This document shows positions 35,171 through 43,170 of a stretch of 64,000 nucleotides of DNA, in pieces. Position 1 is the first letter of the stretch. Every line of letters starts with the position of its first letter. The notes under the pieces are model-generated. The model saw only the letters and a list, made by a program, of their open reading frames with translations, was not told the DNA's origin and did no database searches. Origin of the DNA: Streptomyces roseifaciens (GTDB lineage: Bacteria > Actinomycetota > Actinomycetes > Streptomycetales > Streptomycetaceae); assembly GCF_001445655.1 (NCBI RefSeq), contig NZ_LNBE01000003.1, forward strand, positions 2,338,530 to 2,402,529. The letters are read 5' to 3'. Position numbers and translations under genes: made by a program.

Positions 35171-35710
35171 ATGTATGCCTACCGAGACGCATCGTTCACC
35201 TATGAAGGCCTTGACCAATGGCACGCCGAACCGGTTCGCCCCCGTCGGCAGCTGGTGTTGCGGTTCCTCGCCACGGTGGTCGTACTGCCCCTGTGGTGGC
35301 TGCTGCTTCTGGTCGCCTTCGTCGTGGTCTTCGTCATCTCCCTCTTCGCGGAGATCTTTACGGTGATCCCGGGCTTCGAGCGCGGTGCCGAGCGCGTGAT
35401 GGATGCCGCCTTGAGCAAGATCGTGGTCTGGCCCAGCTGGGCTGTGACCTGGCCGGAGCTGCGGCACGAAGGCGACACTGACTTCTACCGTGCGCGGGTC
35501 GACGCCTATCTCGACACCCGGACGAAGCGGGCTTCGGCTGCTCAAGGAGAGAAGAAAGCGAAACCGTCTGTCGAGTGCGAGGTGCCCTTGCGCAAGTACC
35601 GTGGCGTGGGTGGCGCGTACGTGATCGAGGCGGCGCAGCTCCGCGGGTGGGAACTCAGGCCGTCGGACCCGAAGGACGAGATCCGCCTGTGGTGGTCATC
35701 GGTGTCGTAG
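35171..35710 (+). CDS. Membrane protein of unknown function
   Basis: A 179-aa protein with one long hydrophobic hairpin (residues about 32-66: LVLRFLATVVVLPLWWLLLL and VAFVVVFVISLF) and a soluble C-terminal domain containing DFYRARVDAYLDTRTKRASA, RKYRGVGGAYVIEAAQLRGW and ELRPSDPKDEIRLWW. The final part resembles small Streptomyces domains that end in a Trp-Trp strand, but I cannot name the family. ATG 35162 is an alternative start. Confidence 0.7.
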   Translation: MYAYRDASFTYEGLDQWHAEPVRPRRQLVLRFLATVVVLPLWWLLLLVAFVVVFVISLFAEIFTVIPGFERGAERVMDAALSKIVVWPSWAVTWPELRHEGDTDFYRARVDAYLDTRTKRASAAQGEKKAKPSVECEVPLRKYRGVGGAYVIEAAQLRGWELRPSDPKDEIRLWWSSVS

Positions 35711-35839
35711 CCGGGGAAAGGTCTGCATTCTCCGGCGGCGCTTTCTTGAACTACTCACCGGAACTGTGTGTGGGGAGGGCGGCAGCCGGGCCGCTTCGGG
35801 GGAGGATCGTTTTGCGGCCCCACGTACCGCCGCTCCTCG

Positions 35840-36013
35840 TCAGTGCCGCAGAGCGTTCCTCGCGTGCTCTCCGGCCAGCTTTGCGTCCGCCTTGGCCTGC
35901 TCGGCCTTGCCCCGGGCCCGCTTGGCGTCGTTGCCTGTGGCGGAGCCGGCGGTCTCCTCGGCCTTGCCCTTGATCTTCTCGGCCGCGTGCTTAGCCTTCT
36001 TCTCGGCACTCAT
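35840..36013 (-). CDS. CsbD-family stress protein
   Basis: A 57-aa protein, MSAEKKAKHAAEKIKGKAEE followed by GNDAKRARGKAEQAKADAK. It is hydrophilic and Lys/Ala/Glu-rich with two copies of the KxKGKAEE-type CsbD repeat. CsbD is a general-stress protein of unknown mechanism; Streptomyces carries several copies. GGAGG precedes the ATG by 5 nt. Confidence 0.93.
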   Translation of the reverse strand: MSAEKKAKHAAEKIKGKAEETAGSATGNDAKRARGKAEQAKADAKLAGEHARNALRH

Positions 36014-36650
36014 CGATGCCTCCAAGATGCGCTCGGCATTCTGATACTCTCGCGCCTTCCTCGTACGGGCCCCGGTAAACGCGCTCGCGGTGGTTGGGGG
36101 GCGGGAATTCGAGCAATATCTGCGTACCGGGCGGTATGCGGTGCCCTGGCCCGGGTGGTGGATGCGCGGTGCGTCCTTGCATGACAACGGCGCTGATCCG
36201 GTTGCTCGGGAACGCCGGGTTGCGCTGCGACGGCGATCTGCCGGACGAGCTCAACGCCGGCCCATACGCGTAGTCAGGTTGCCGGGGCAGAGGGGCGCAG
36301 GCACAGCCGTACGCCGATGCGCAGGATCACCTCGTGGGACCGGGCCCACCGCGGCGTTTGCGCGACGACTTCTTCGTCAGCCGCCATGTACCTGCCGCTT
36401 CTCGGTCGTCGGAGCCGGCGAACGACGAGTGGGGCAGCGGCATCGGTTTCCGCGTGACCGTCGTGCACATGTTGCCCCCCGGCCCCTGCTGTGTCCGCCG
36501 GAGTGCGGGAAGGCGCCCTGCCCGGCTCACCTCACCTGGCCGTCGTCCGGTTCGGGATCTACTCCGGATGGCGTCAGCGGCGCGGGCGGGAGGGGGTGAT
36601 CCCGCCGCGAGCGGGTATGCCTGGGGATTTTACGGGCATGAGGTGCGGTC
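36014..36650. other. 637-bp region, one tiny open frame only
   Basis: A 30-codon frame at 36181-36273 (ATG) reads MTTALIRLLGNAGLRCDGDL and ends NAGPYA. It has coding-like composition but no ribosome-binding site, and may be the 3' end of a lost gene. Nothing else is supportable before the PepSY lipoprotein. Confidence 0.4.
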
Positions 36651-37364
36651 ATGAAGAAAAGGAACGGAACGCAGGCGGTTCGCCGGGGCCGGACGGTGCG
36701 CGTGGTGTGCGCGGTGGCGGTCACGGCGGCGATGGTGAGCGCGTGCGGTGACGACGGTGACGGGGGAGGGGGCGACGGCGCGGCGACCACCGTGTCCGCG
36801 GCGCCCCCGTCCTCGCCGACGGCCTCCCCCTCCGGGGCGCAGACGTCGCCCTCCCCGGGCGGTACCGCGGGGATGACGGATGACCAGGCCGAGCGCAAGA
36901 CGCTGGTACCCGCGGCGAAGGTCGGGTACGACCAGGCGGCCAAGTCGGCGATCGACAAGGTGCCCGGCAGCAAGCTGGTGGACATCGACCTCAAACGCTC
37001 GGCCGGGGGCGCCCCCGAATGGCACGTGAAGGTCGCCGCCACCGACGGCGCGGAGAGCGACGTCGTCGTCGACGCGGTCTCGGGCGGGGTGACCTCGTCC
37101 GGCCCGGAGGCGGACCAGGACGCCGAGGACAAGCGGGAGACGGCCGACCGGCTGAACAAGGCCAAGGTCTCCTGGCAGGACGCCGCCTCGACCGCGCTGG
37201 GCCGGAAACAGGGCACGATCACGTCCCTCGGCCTGGACGACATGGACAACGGCAGCCTGGTCTGGTCGGTGGACGTCGTGACGACGAACGACTGGAACAA
37301 GACGACGTACGACGTGGACGCGGTCGACGGCAGCGTCAAGCGCGAGCACGTCGACCGCGACTGA
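36651..37364 (+). CDS. PepSY-domain lipoprotein
   Basis: A 237-aa secreted lipoprotein: signal TVRVVCAVAVTAAMVSAC with the lipobox cysteine at about residue 32, a Ser/Pro/Thr linker (residues 45-72), then two PepSY-like repeats. The first is VGYDQAAKSAIDKVPGSKLV and EWHVKVAATDGAESDVVVDA; the second is VSWQDAASTALGRKQGTITS and LVWSVDVVTTNDWNKTTYDV. PepSY domains are usually inhibitors or binding modules outside the membrane. GAGG precedes the ATG. Not obviously linked to the downstream convergent P450 gene. Confidence 0.9.
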   Translation: MKKRNGTQAVRRGRTVRVVCAVAVTAAMVSACGDDGDGGGGDGAATTVSAAPPSSPTASPSGAQTSPSPGGTAGMTDDQAERKTLVPAAKVGYDQAAKSAIDKVPGSKLVDIDLKRSAGGAPEWHVKVAATDGAESDVVVDAVSGGVTSSGPEADQDAEDKRETADRLNKAKVSWQDAASTALGRKQGTITSLGLDDMDNGSLVWSVDVVTTNDWNKTTYDVDAVDGSVKREHVDRD

Positions 37365-37586
37365 GCCCGTACCGGTCACCTATCACCTGTCACCGGTTGC
37401 CGTCGTTGTCGCCCGGCCCGCGGCCGCCGGCCGGACTGCAACACGCGGCCCGCATGCTGCTCAGTTCCATCCTCCCTCGGGCAGGTCGCGGGACACCGGC
37501 ACCGATGCCGGCACCGACACCGGAACCGACACTGGCACCGACACCGACACAGGATCCTGCCGCTGCCCCGCGACCTGCTCCGTAGG
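37365..37586. repeat. Intergenic spacer with a CACCGA-type hexanucleotide repeat
   Basis: Between convergent genes. From about 37497 to 37550 the DNA is a run of related ACCGGC/ACCGAC units. No gene. Confidence 0.6.
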
Positions 37587-37649
37587 CCCGGCTGCCCCGG
37601 CTGCCCCGGCTGCCCCGGCTGCCCCGGCCGCTCCGGCCGCTCCGGCCGT
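37587..37649. repeat. 9-bp tandem repeat downstream of the P450 gene
   Basis: Four exact CCCGGCTGC units (37587-37622) are followed by three diverged units (CCCGGCCGC, TCCGGCCGC, TCCGGCCGT). It lies just past the stop of the P450 gene. The unit length of 9 matches repeats inside and beside that gene. Confidence 0.85.
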
Positions 37650-37673
37650 TCCAGCAGCCGTGCCGCGGGCCCG

Positions 37674-40600
37674 TCAGCTGCTCGCGTAGACGTCCTCGAC
37701 GTAGCGGCCCTCGGCGACCGCGGCTCGCCACCACTCCTGTGCAGCGGCGGCATCGCCGCCCGTATGCCGTGCATGGAGCTGCAGGAAGGCGTCCCGCACG
37801 CCGGGGGCCATCCGGCTGCCGTCGCCGCAGACGTACACCTTCGCGCCGGCCTGCAGCAGCCGCCACACCTCCGCGCCATCCGCTTCGATCCGGTGCTGGA
37901 CGAACAGCCGTCCCTCCTCGGGCGCCTTGGAGAAGACGGGGCGCATGGAGACCGCGCCGGCGGCTTCGGCGGCCTCCAGTTCGGCGCGGTGGAGGTAGTC
38001 CACGTCCGGGTGGTCGCAGCCGAAGTAGCACAGTGCGGGCGCGAGCGGCGTGCCCTGGCGGGCCAGTGCCAGGCGGTCGGCGACGGCACCCCGGAAGGGG
38101 GCCAGGCCCGTACCTGCGGCGACCATGATGACGGGGGTCTGCGCGTCGTGGCGGATGCGGAAGGCGTCCCGGCACGGTTGGACACGTGCGTACACCGTGT
38201 CGCCGCTCCGCACACGGTGCAGGTACGACGAGCCGGTGCCTTCGAAGGTGCCGTTGCCGGAGCGTGCGGGGGCGCGGAGCTGCGAGACCATCAGGTCCGC
38301 ATGACCCGGGCCGGTGGCGGGGGAGGAGGAGATGGAGTAGTGGCGGGTGCGCATCGGGGGCAGCAGGTCGAGCAGCAGCGGCCAGTCCATTCGGCCGCGC
38401 AACGCCGGGTATTGCTCGGCGAGGTCGAGCAGCCGGTAGCGGAGGGCTCGGAGTGCCGACGGCTGTTCGGGGCCGGTGGCCAGCCGCCGTAGGGCCGCCT
38501 GCTCGGGCGGGCAGGGATTGAGGTCGGCGAGCCGGGCGACCTGTTCGGTGGTGAGCGGGTGCTGCAGTTCCACGTGGTGGGTGAGCAGCTCGCGGACGGT
38601 GACCGGGCGATCCAGGTGCAGGCCGGAACGGCTGGAACGGGCGGAACGGGCGGAACGGGCGGAACGGCCGGTGTGCCGGGCGCGGATGCTGAGCACCGTT
38701 TCGGGGGCGAGGCCGAGAGCGGCGATGGCGCGTTCGACCAGGACGGGGTCGTTTTCGGGCATGACGGCCAGGTGGTCGGCGGTCCGGTAGGCGACGCCCT
38801 CGGGCAGCGCGAGGCGCACGAATCTCTTGGAGCGGCCCAGGGGGTGGGCGAGGTCGGCGAGGTCCCCCGTCGCGGTCACGGTCATCGGGACCAGGCCGTG
38901 GCGGGAGGCCAGCGCGTCGAGGGGGCCGCCGATGATCTCGTCGACGTCGTAGGCGTGCCCGGGCGTGCCCTCGATGGAGTCCTCGGGCCCCGTGACGGTG
39001 TCCGGGTCTCCGTACGCCGTGAGCAGGGCGCGGCGCAGTGCGGCGGTGAAGCGTGCGAACGATCCGGCGAGGTCGCCCGAGGCGTCGGCTGCGTGCCGTT
39101 TCACGAGCCTGGTCGCACCCAGTCCGGCCAGGCGGTCGTCGATGGCGGTGGGCACGTGCTGGTAGGTGGCCGCCCAGTTGCGGTCGCCGACGCCCAGAAC
39201 GGCGTAGGGCACGGCGTCTGCGGCCCCGGGTTCCGCGCCGGCCAGCCAGGAGGCGAAGGCCTTGGCGTCGTCGGTCGGCTGCCCGTTGTAGGAGGCTGCC
39301 ACGATGACGAGGGGAGCACCTGCGGGCAGGGCTCCCGCGATCTTGTCGAGGGGTACGGCCTCCGTGGTGAAGCCGAGGTCGACGAATGTGCCGGCGAGGT
39401 CCTCGGCGAACTCGCGGCAGGTGCCGAAGTTGGAGCCGTACGCGACGGTCAGCGCGGTGCCCGCCGCGGCCCTGGCGGGCAGGGCACCGGCCTCCGGCTG
39501 CTCCTCGGCCCGGTCCGTGCGCGCGCCGCCGCCGGCGAGTCCGGCGAGTCCGCCGAGGGCTTCGCGGGCCCGCTCCCGGTCCTCGGCGGTGCGGTGCGCC
39601 AGGGCCAGGGTGAAGCCGTCGGGCTTGAGGGTGAGGGTCTCCTTGACGTCGAGGGTGTAGCCGATGTGGTCGAGGAAGCGGTAGCGGTGGATGAGCAGGG
39701 CCAGCAGCATGGTGGCCTCGTGCATGGCGAACTGCCGCCCGATGCAGGCGCGTTCCCCCGTGCCGAAGGGCTTGTACGCGTTCGCGGGGCGGGCGGCCTC
39801 GGCGGCGGGCGCGAAGCGGTCCGGGTCGAACTCCTCGACGTTGTCGCCCCACACCGGGTCGCGGTGCAGCATCGGGGTGAGCACGGTCAGCCGTCGGCCG
39901 GCCGGGACCGGGTACCTGCCGCCGATGACGGTGTCGGCCACGGGCGCGCGCTCGAAGGCCGCGGCGGTCGGCCAGAGGCGCAGGGTCTCGCTGAGGACCT
40001 GCCGTACGTAGCGCAGCCGGCCGACGTCCTCGAACGCGGGCTGCGGATCCGCCTCGTCGCCCCACAGCGCGTCGACCTCGGCCTGCGCCAGACGCAGGGC
40101 GACCGGGTTCTTCATCAAGTGGTAGAGGGCGAATGAGAGGGTGCCGGAGGTGGTCTCGTGGCCCGCGATCAGGAAGGTGATGACCTGGTTGCGGACGTTG
40201 GCCTCGTCGAGGGGTTCGCCGTCGCCGGGGTGACGCGAGTTCAGCATCAGCCCCAGCAGGTCGTCGTCGGCGCCGCTCTCCCCGGCAGCCCGCCGCTCGG
40301 CTATCACCTCGTCGACGACCTGCGCGAGATAGGCGGTGTCCGCACGGAAGGCCCGGTCCTCCTCCGTGGTGTCCTCGCCCGGCGTCCTCCCCAGAGCGGC
40401 CTGGCTGTGGCCGAGTGCCCGTACGAGCGCCTGGACGAAGGGGTGGGGCTCGGCGCGGGCGAAGGACTGGAAGTCGTAGCCGAAGCCCGCGAGGCCGATG
40501 GTGTCGAGCGTCATCCGGGTCATGTCCGCCGACACGTCCACAGGCTCGTCCTGGGCGAGGTGCGCGTCCCAGGCGTTGATCATCCGCCGCGCAACCTTCA

Positions 40601-40955
40601 GCATGACCGGGTGGTAGGTGCGCATCGAGCCCATGGCGAAGGCGGGCAACAGGATGTCGTGGGCCTTGGCCCAGTTGGGCTCGTCGTTGTAGGCGGTGAA
40701 CAGGCCGTCGGCGGCGATCTCGCGGACGTTCTCCAGCGCGGGGCCGATCACCTTGGCGAACCGTGTCTCGTCCGAGAGCTCGTCGACGAGTTCGTACGAG
40801 GAGATCAGCACCGTCTCGCGGCTGTGGAAGCGGCGCCGGAAGGCGGGGCCGAACTCACGGGCGTGGGCCATGGCTTGTTGGACGGGCCTGTCGGTCAGAC
40901 CCGTATCCGACACGTCGACGACGGGCAGGTCATGCATGGGCTCCATGGGCTCCAT
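37674..40955 (-). CDS. Self-sufficient cytochrome P450-reductase fusion (CYP102-type)
   Basis: A 1093-aa fusion. The P450 domain covers residues 1-455: I-helix AGHETTSG (264-271), ExxR in ETLR (323-326), heme loop FGTGERACIG with Cys404. A linker follows, then an FMN flavodoxin domain (from about 502, LTVAYGSNFGTCREFAEDLA), an FAD domain (RHYSISSSP region) and the NADPH domain to the end (VAAGTGLAPFRG, YVCGDGSRMA). This is the P450-BM3 architecture, a fatty-acid hydroxylase using NADPH and O2. About residues 762-777 form an unusual Ser-Ala-Arg repeat encoded by a 9-bp minisatellite. The start region repeats ATGGAGCCC, giving several possible starts. It is divergent from a PAS-LuxR regulator. 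Confidence 0.97.
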   Translation of the reverse strand: MEPMEPMHDLPVVDVSDTGLTDRPVQQAMAHAREFGPAFRRRFHSRETVLISSYELVDELSDETRFAKVIGPALENVREIAADGLFTAYNDEPNWAKAHDILLPAFAMGSMRTYHPVMLKVARRMINAWDAHLAQDEPVDVSADMTRMTLDTIGLAGFGYDFQSFARAEPHPFVQALVRALGHSQAALGRTPGEDTTEEDRAFRADTAYLAQVVDEVIAERRAAGESGADDDLLGLMLNSRHPGDGEPLDEANVRNQVITFLIAGHETTSGTLSFALYHLMKNPVALRLAQAEVDALWGDEADPQPAFEDVGRLRYVRQVLSETLRLWPTAAAFERAPVADTVIGGRYPVPAGRRLTVLTPMLHRDPVWGDNVEEFDPDRFAPAAEAARPANAYKPFGTGERACIGRQFAMHEATMLLALLIHRYRFLDHIGYTLDVKETLTLKPDGFTLALAHRTAEDRERAREALGGLAGLAGGGARTDRAEEQPEAGALPARAAAGTALTVAYGSNFGTCREFAEDLAGTFVDLGFTTEAVPLDKIAGALPAGAPLVIVAASYNGQPTDDAKAFASWLAGAEPGAADAVPYAVLGVGDRNWAATYQHVPTAIDDRLAGLGATRLVKRHAADASGDLAGSFARFTAALRRALLTAYGDPDTVTGPEDSIEGTPGHAYDVDEIIGGPLDALASRHGLVPMTVTATGDLADLAHPLGRSKRFVRLALPEGVAYRTADHLAVMPENDPVLVERAIAALGLAPETVLSIRARHTGRSARSARSARSSRSGLHLDRPVTVRELLTHHVELQHPLTTEQVARLADLNPCPPEQAALRRLATGPEQPSALRALRYRLLDLAEQYPALRGRMDWPLLLDLLPPMRTRHYSISSSPATGPGHADLMVSQLRAPARSGNGTFEGTGSSYLHRVRSGDTVYARVQPCRDAFRIRHDAQTPVIMVAAGTGLAPFRGAVADRLALARQGTPLAPALCYFGCDHPDVDYLHRAELEAAEAAGAVSMRPVFSKAPEEGRLFVQHRIEADGAEVWRLLQAGAKVYVCGDGSRMAPGVRDAFLQLHARHTGGDAAAAQEWWRAAVAEGRYVEDVYASS
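38625..38669. repeat. In-frame 9-bp repeat inside the P450-reductase gene
   Basis: Five 9-bp units of GGAACGGGC or one-base variants (38625-38669) encode the Ser-Ala-Arg repeat in the reductase half. Because the unit is a multiple of three, copy-number change would lengthen or shorten the protein without breaking it. Confidence 0.9.
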
Positions 40956-41207
40956 GGGCTCTCTCCTCTGGCGGGTGATAGTCCGGCCTCCGGTGGGCGA
41001 TGGTCCCGACCGGTGCGTCCACGATTCCGCCGCGCGCGGGCCGGCCGGCCGCCGGAACTACGATTTCTTGTAGCGTCTTGGCCGTGTCGTGGTGTGCGCG
41101 CCGTGGCCCGATGGTGCTAGGCGGGCGGCAGGCCACTCCACGCCTGCCGGTGGCCCGGAAGGGCGAAGGACGGGCGGGGAGCAGGAGAACTGACAGCAGA
41201 GGAGCGC

Positions 41208-41864
41208 GTGACCGTGACCGTGACCGTGTACGACCCGGAGTCGGATCCGGCCGTGTGGCGCACCCGCTTTCTCAACCTGCTCGACCGCACGCCGGTCCCG
41301 ACCGCGGTCAGCACCGCCGACGGCGTGATCACCGGCGCGAACCCGGCCCTGGCGGCACTGTGGAACCTCACCCCGGGCCGCCTGACGGGCCGCCACCTGC
41401 TCGACCTGTTCACCCCCGCCGACCCCCGCAGGCTGAGCAAGTTCGAGAGCGCCATGCGCGGGGGACGGCGCTCGCGCTACCCCTTCCGCGTCTGCTGGAC
41501 CGCCGCCGGATCGTCGTACGAGGGGGAACTGACCGTCGAGCCGGTGAGCGACCCGGCGGGCGAGCCGCCGCCCCTGCTGGCCATCCTTCGTGCGGACGAC
41601 CCGCACCCCGCCGTGGACGGCCGGGAGCGAGCCGTCGGCCCGGTCGCGCTCACCGCACTGGAGTCCCGCATCCTCGCCCTGGTCGCCGAGGGCCGCACCA
41701 CGGCCGTGGTCGCCCGCACCGTCGGGCTCAGCGGCGACGGAGTCAACTACCACCTCGCCCGTCTGTGCCGCCGCCTGGACGCCTCCAACCGCACCGCCCT
41801 GGTGGCCCGCGCCTACGTGCTCGGCCTGCTGTCCCCGGCCGCCTGGCCACCCGAGGCGGAGTGA
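41208..41864 (+). CDS. PAS-domain LuxR-type transcriptional regulator
   Basis: A 218-aa regulator. The N-terminal PAS fold covers about residues 22-125 (LLDRTPVPTAVSTADGVITG, ALAALWNLTPGRLTGRHLLD). The C-terminal LuxR/GerE helix-turn-helix covers about residues 145-205 (LTALESRILALVAEGRTTAV, LSGDGVNYHLARLCRRLDAS). PAS-LuxR proteins such as PimM-type regulators activate natural-product genes. Here the neighbour is the divergent P450 fusion 253 bp away, the likely target. The start region is (GTGACC)3, so several GTG starts are possible; GAGGAG precedes 41208. Confidence 0.9.
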   Translation: MTVTVTVYDPESDPAVWRTRFLNLLDRTPVPTAVSTADGVITGANPALAALWNLTPGRLTGRHLLDLFTPADPRRLSKFESAMRGGRRSRYPFRVCWTAAGSSYEGELTVEPVSDPAGEPPPLLAILRADDPHPAVDGRERAVGPVALTALESRILALVAEGRTTAVVARTVGLSGDGVNYHLARLCRRLDASNRTALVARAYVLGLLSPAAWPPEAE

Positions 41865-41866
41865 GT

Positions 41867-41893
41867 GACGCCTCGGACGCCTCGGACGCCTCG
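41867..41893. repeat. 9-bp tandem repeat after the PAS-LuxR gene
   Basis: Three exact GACGCCTCG units directly after the stop codon. Confidence 0.85.
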
Positions 41894-42179
41894 GTACTGG
41901 GCCGGCGACGGCGGAGGCTCACGGGCCAGCGCCGGAGGGCAGGCGGGCCCGCGCAGTCGGCGGGCACCCCGTATCCGCATGCTTGCGGTGGGTGACATCC
42001 GGGGGTGGTGCGTGTGAGGCCGCCCATGAGGCCCGGATCACTTACGAACCCCGTTAGTGAACAGCTGCGGAGAAATACGGGGGAAGGGCGGATAATCGCG
42101 GACCGGCAATGAAGGGGCGTAGTAGGTCACAGCCCTTGTCAGGGGTTTTCGTCGCCGCTAACAATTACGGGGTCGCTGG

Positions 42180-42203
42180 GCGCCGTCGACCGAGAAACGG
42201 CGC
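42180..42203 (+). promoter_or_regulatory. Leader hairpin upstream of the transglycosylase gene
   Basis: GCGCCGT (42180-42186) pairs with ACGGCGC (42197-42203) across a 10-nt loop and is followed by a short T-containing stretch (TTGATTT). It lies in a 400-bp leader that is AT-richer than average, 60 nt before the start. Streptomyces wall-lytic genes often carry c-di-AMP riboswitches, but the conserved ydaO core is not recognisable here. An attenuator or ordinary terminator is possible. Confidence 0.4.
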
Positions 42204-42263
42204 TTGATTTCTGCGCCGCTTCAGGGCCGGGCGACATCCGCGATTGGAAGGTTCAGCTCACTC

Positions 42264-43004
42264 ATGCGCTCCACCGTCTCCGCTTATGCCCGTCTGCCGA
42301 AGATTCACAAGTTCTCCGTTGCCGGTATTGCCGCGACCGGTGCCGCTGTCGTCGCGGTGGCCGTCGCTCCGCACGCTTTCGCCGCTGATGCGGCTCCGGC
42401 TGCTGCGGTGAAGCCGGTGGCGTGGAGTGCCGAGGCTTTCGGTGAGACGCAGCAGGCCGAGCTGGACAAGCACGTCGATGCTGCCGCCAAGGCCGGCGCG
42501 GAGGCTGCTGCGAAGGTGAAGGTGGACCAGGAGCGCACGGAGAAGCAGGCTGCCAACCGTTCCACCGAGCGCAAGGCCATCGCCGCCAAGCCCGCCACCC
42601 CGGCGAAGCCCGCCGCCAAGCCTGCCGCCCCGGCCAAGCCTGCCGCTCCGGCGAAGCCCGCTGCCCCGGCGAAGAAGGCGTATGCCGAGAATCTTGAGGG
42701 CTGGATCAGTGAGTCCCTGGACATTCTGCGGGCGAAGGGCATTCCGGCTTCGTACGACGGCATCAAGCGCAACATCATGCGTGAGTCGACCGGTAACCCG
42801 CGTGCGATCAACGACTGGGACATCAATGCCGTGAATGGCGTCCCGTCGAAGGGTCTGCTGCAGATGATCGACCCGACGTTCAAGGCGTACCACGTCGAGG
42901 GCACGTCCTGGGACATCTACGACCCGGTCGCCAACATCACTGCTGCGTGCAACTACGCCGCCGACAAGTACGGCTCGATGGACAACGTCAACTCCGCTTA
43001 CTGA
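42264..43004 (+). CDS. Secreted lytic transglycosylase (SLT domain)
   Basis: A 246-aa secreted protein. The signal peptide is SVAGIAATGAAVVAVAVAPH, cut near AFA-AD; then a charged helical region (QQAELDKHVDAAAKAGAEAA) and a Pro-Ala-Lys repeat (AAPAKPAAPAKPAAPAK). The C-terminal SLT domain (about residues 145-246) has catalytic glutamate in KRNIMRESTGNPRAINDWDI, then GLLQMIDPTF and ANITAACNYAADKYGSM. It cleaves peptidoglycan glycan strands. ATG 42264 is chosen because it starts the signal peptide directly. A strong terminator follows. Confidence 0.93.
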   Translation: MRSTVSAYARLPKIHKFSVAGIAATGAAVVAVAVAPHAFAADAAPAAAVKPVAWSAEAFGETQQAELDKHVDAAAKAGAEAAAKVKVDQERTEKQAANRSTERKAIAAKPATPAKPAAKPAAPAKPAAPAKPAAPAKKAYAENLEGWISESLDILRAKGIPASYDGIKRNIMRESTGNPRAINDWDINAVNGVPSKGLLQMIDPTFKAYHVEGTSWDIYDPVANITAACNYAADKYGSMDNVNSAY

Positions 43005-43050
43005 CCGGCTGACGACCATCGCAGTCGACACAGTCGACACCGTTAACACC

Positions 43051-43095
43051 GCGAAGGGCGGTGGCCCCCCGCACCGGGGCGCCACCGCCCTTCGC
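43051..43095 (+). terminator. Strong terminator after the transglycosylase gene
   Basis: Perfect 15-bp arms (43051-43065 and 43081-43095) with a 15-nt loop that itself contains CCCCGCACCGGGG, followed by TGTTCTGC. This separates the transglycosylase from the polyketide synthase transcript. Confidence 0.88.
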
Positions 43096-43170
43096 TGTTC
43101 TGCACCACCGCCGGCAGGCGGCGCCCCGCGCCCGGGCCCGAGCGCCCGGGCCTCGACAGGAGCCACGCAG

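Noticed and set aside
37390-40065. 891-codon minus-strand frame inside the P450-reductase gene
   Set aside because: It overlaps the P450 fusion in another frame of the same strand and translates to Arg/Pro-rich sequence without motifs. The fusion has all heme, FMN, FAD and NADPH motifs.
41867-41893. CRISPR array or DR element
   Set aside because: The 9-bp units are directly adjacent with no spacers; it is a simple tandem repeat. No CRISPR-like array occurs in the window.
42000-42263. c-di-AMP (ydaO) riboswitch upstream of the transglycosylase gene
   Set aside because: Streptomyces wall-lytic genes often have one, but the conserved core of that riboswitch cannot be recognised here; only a simple hairpin is visible.
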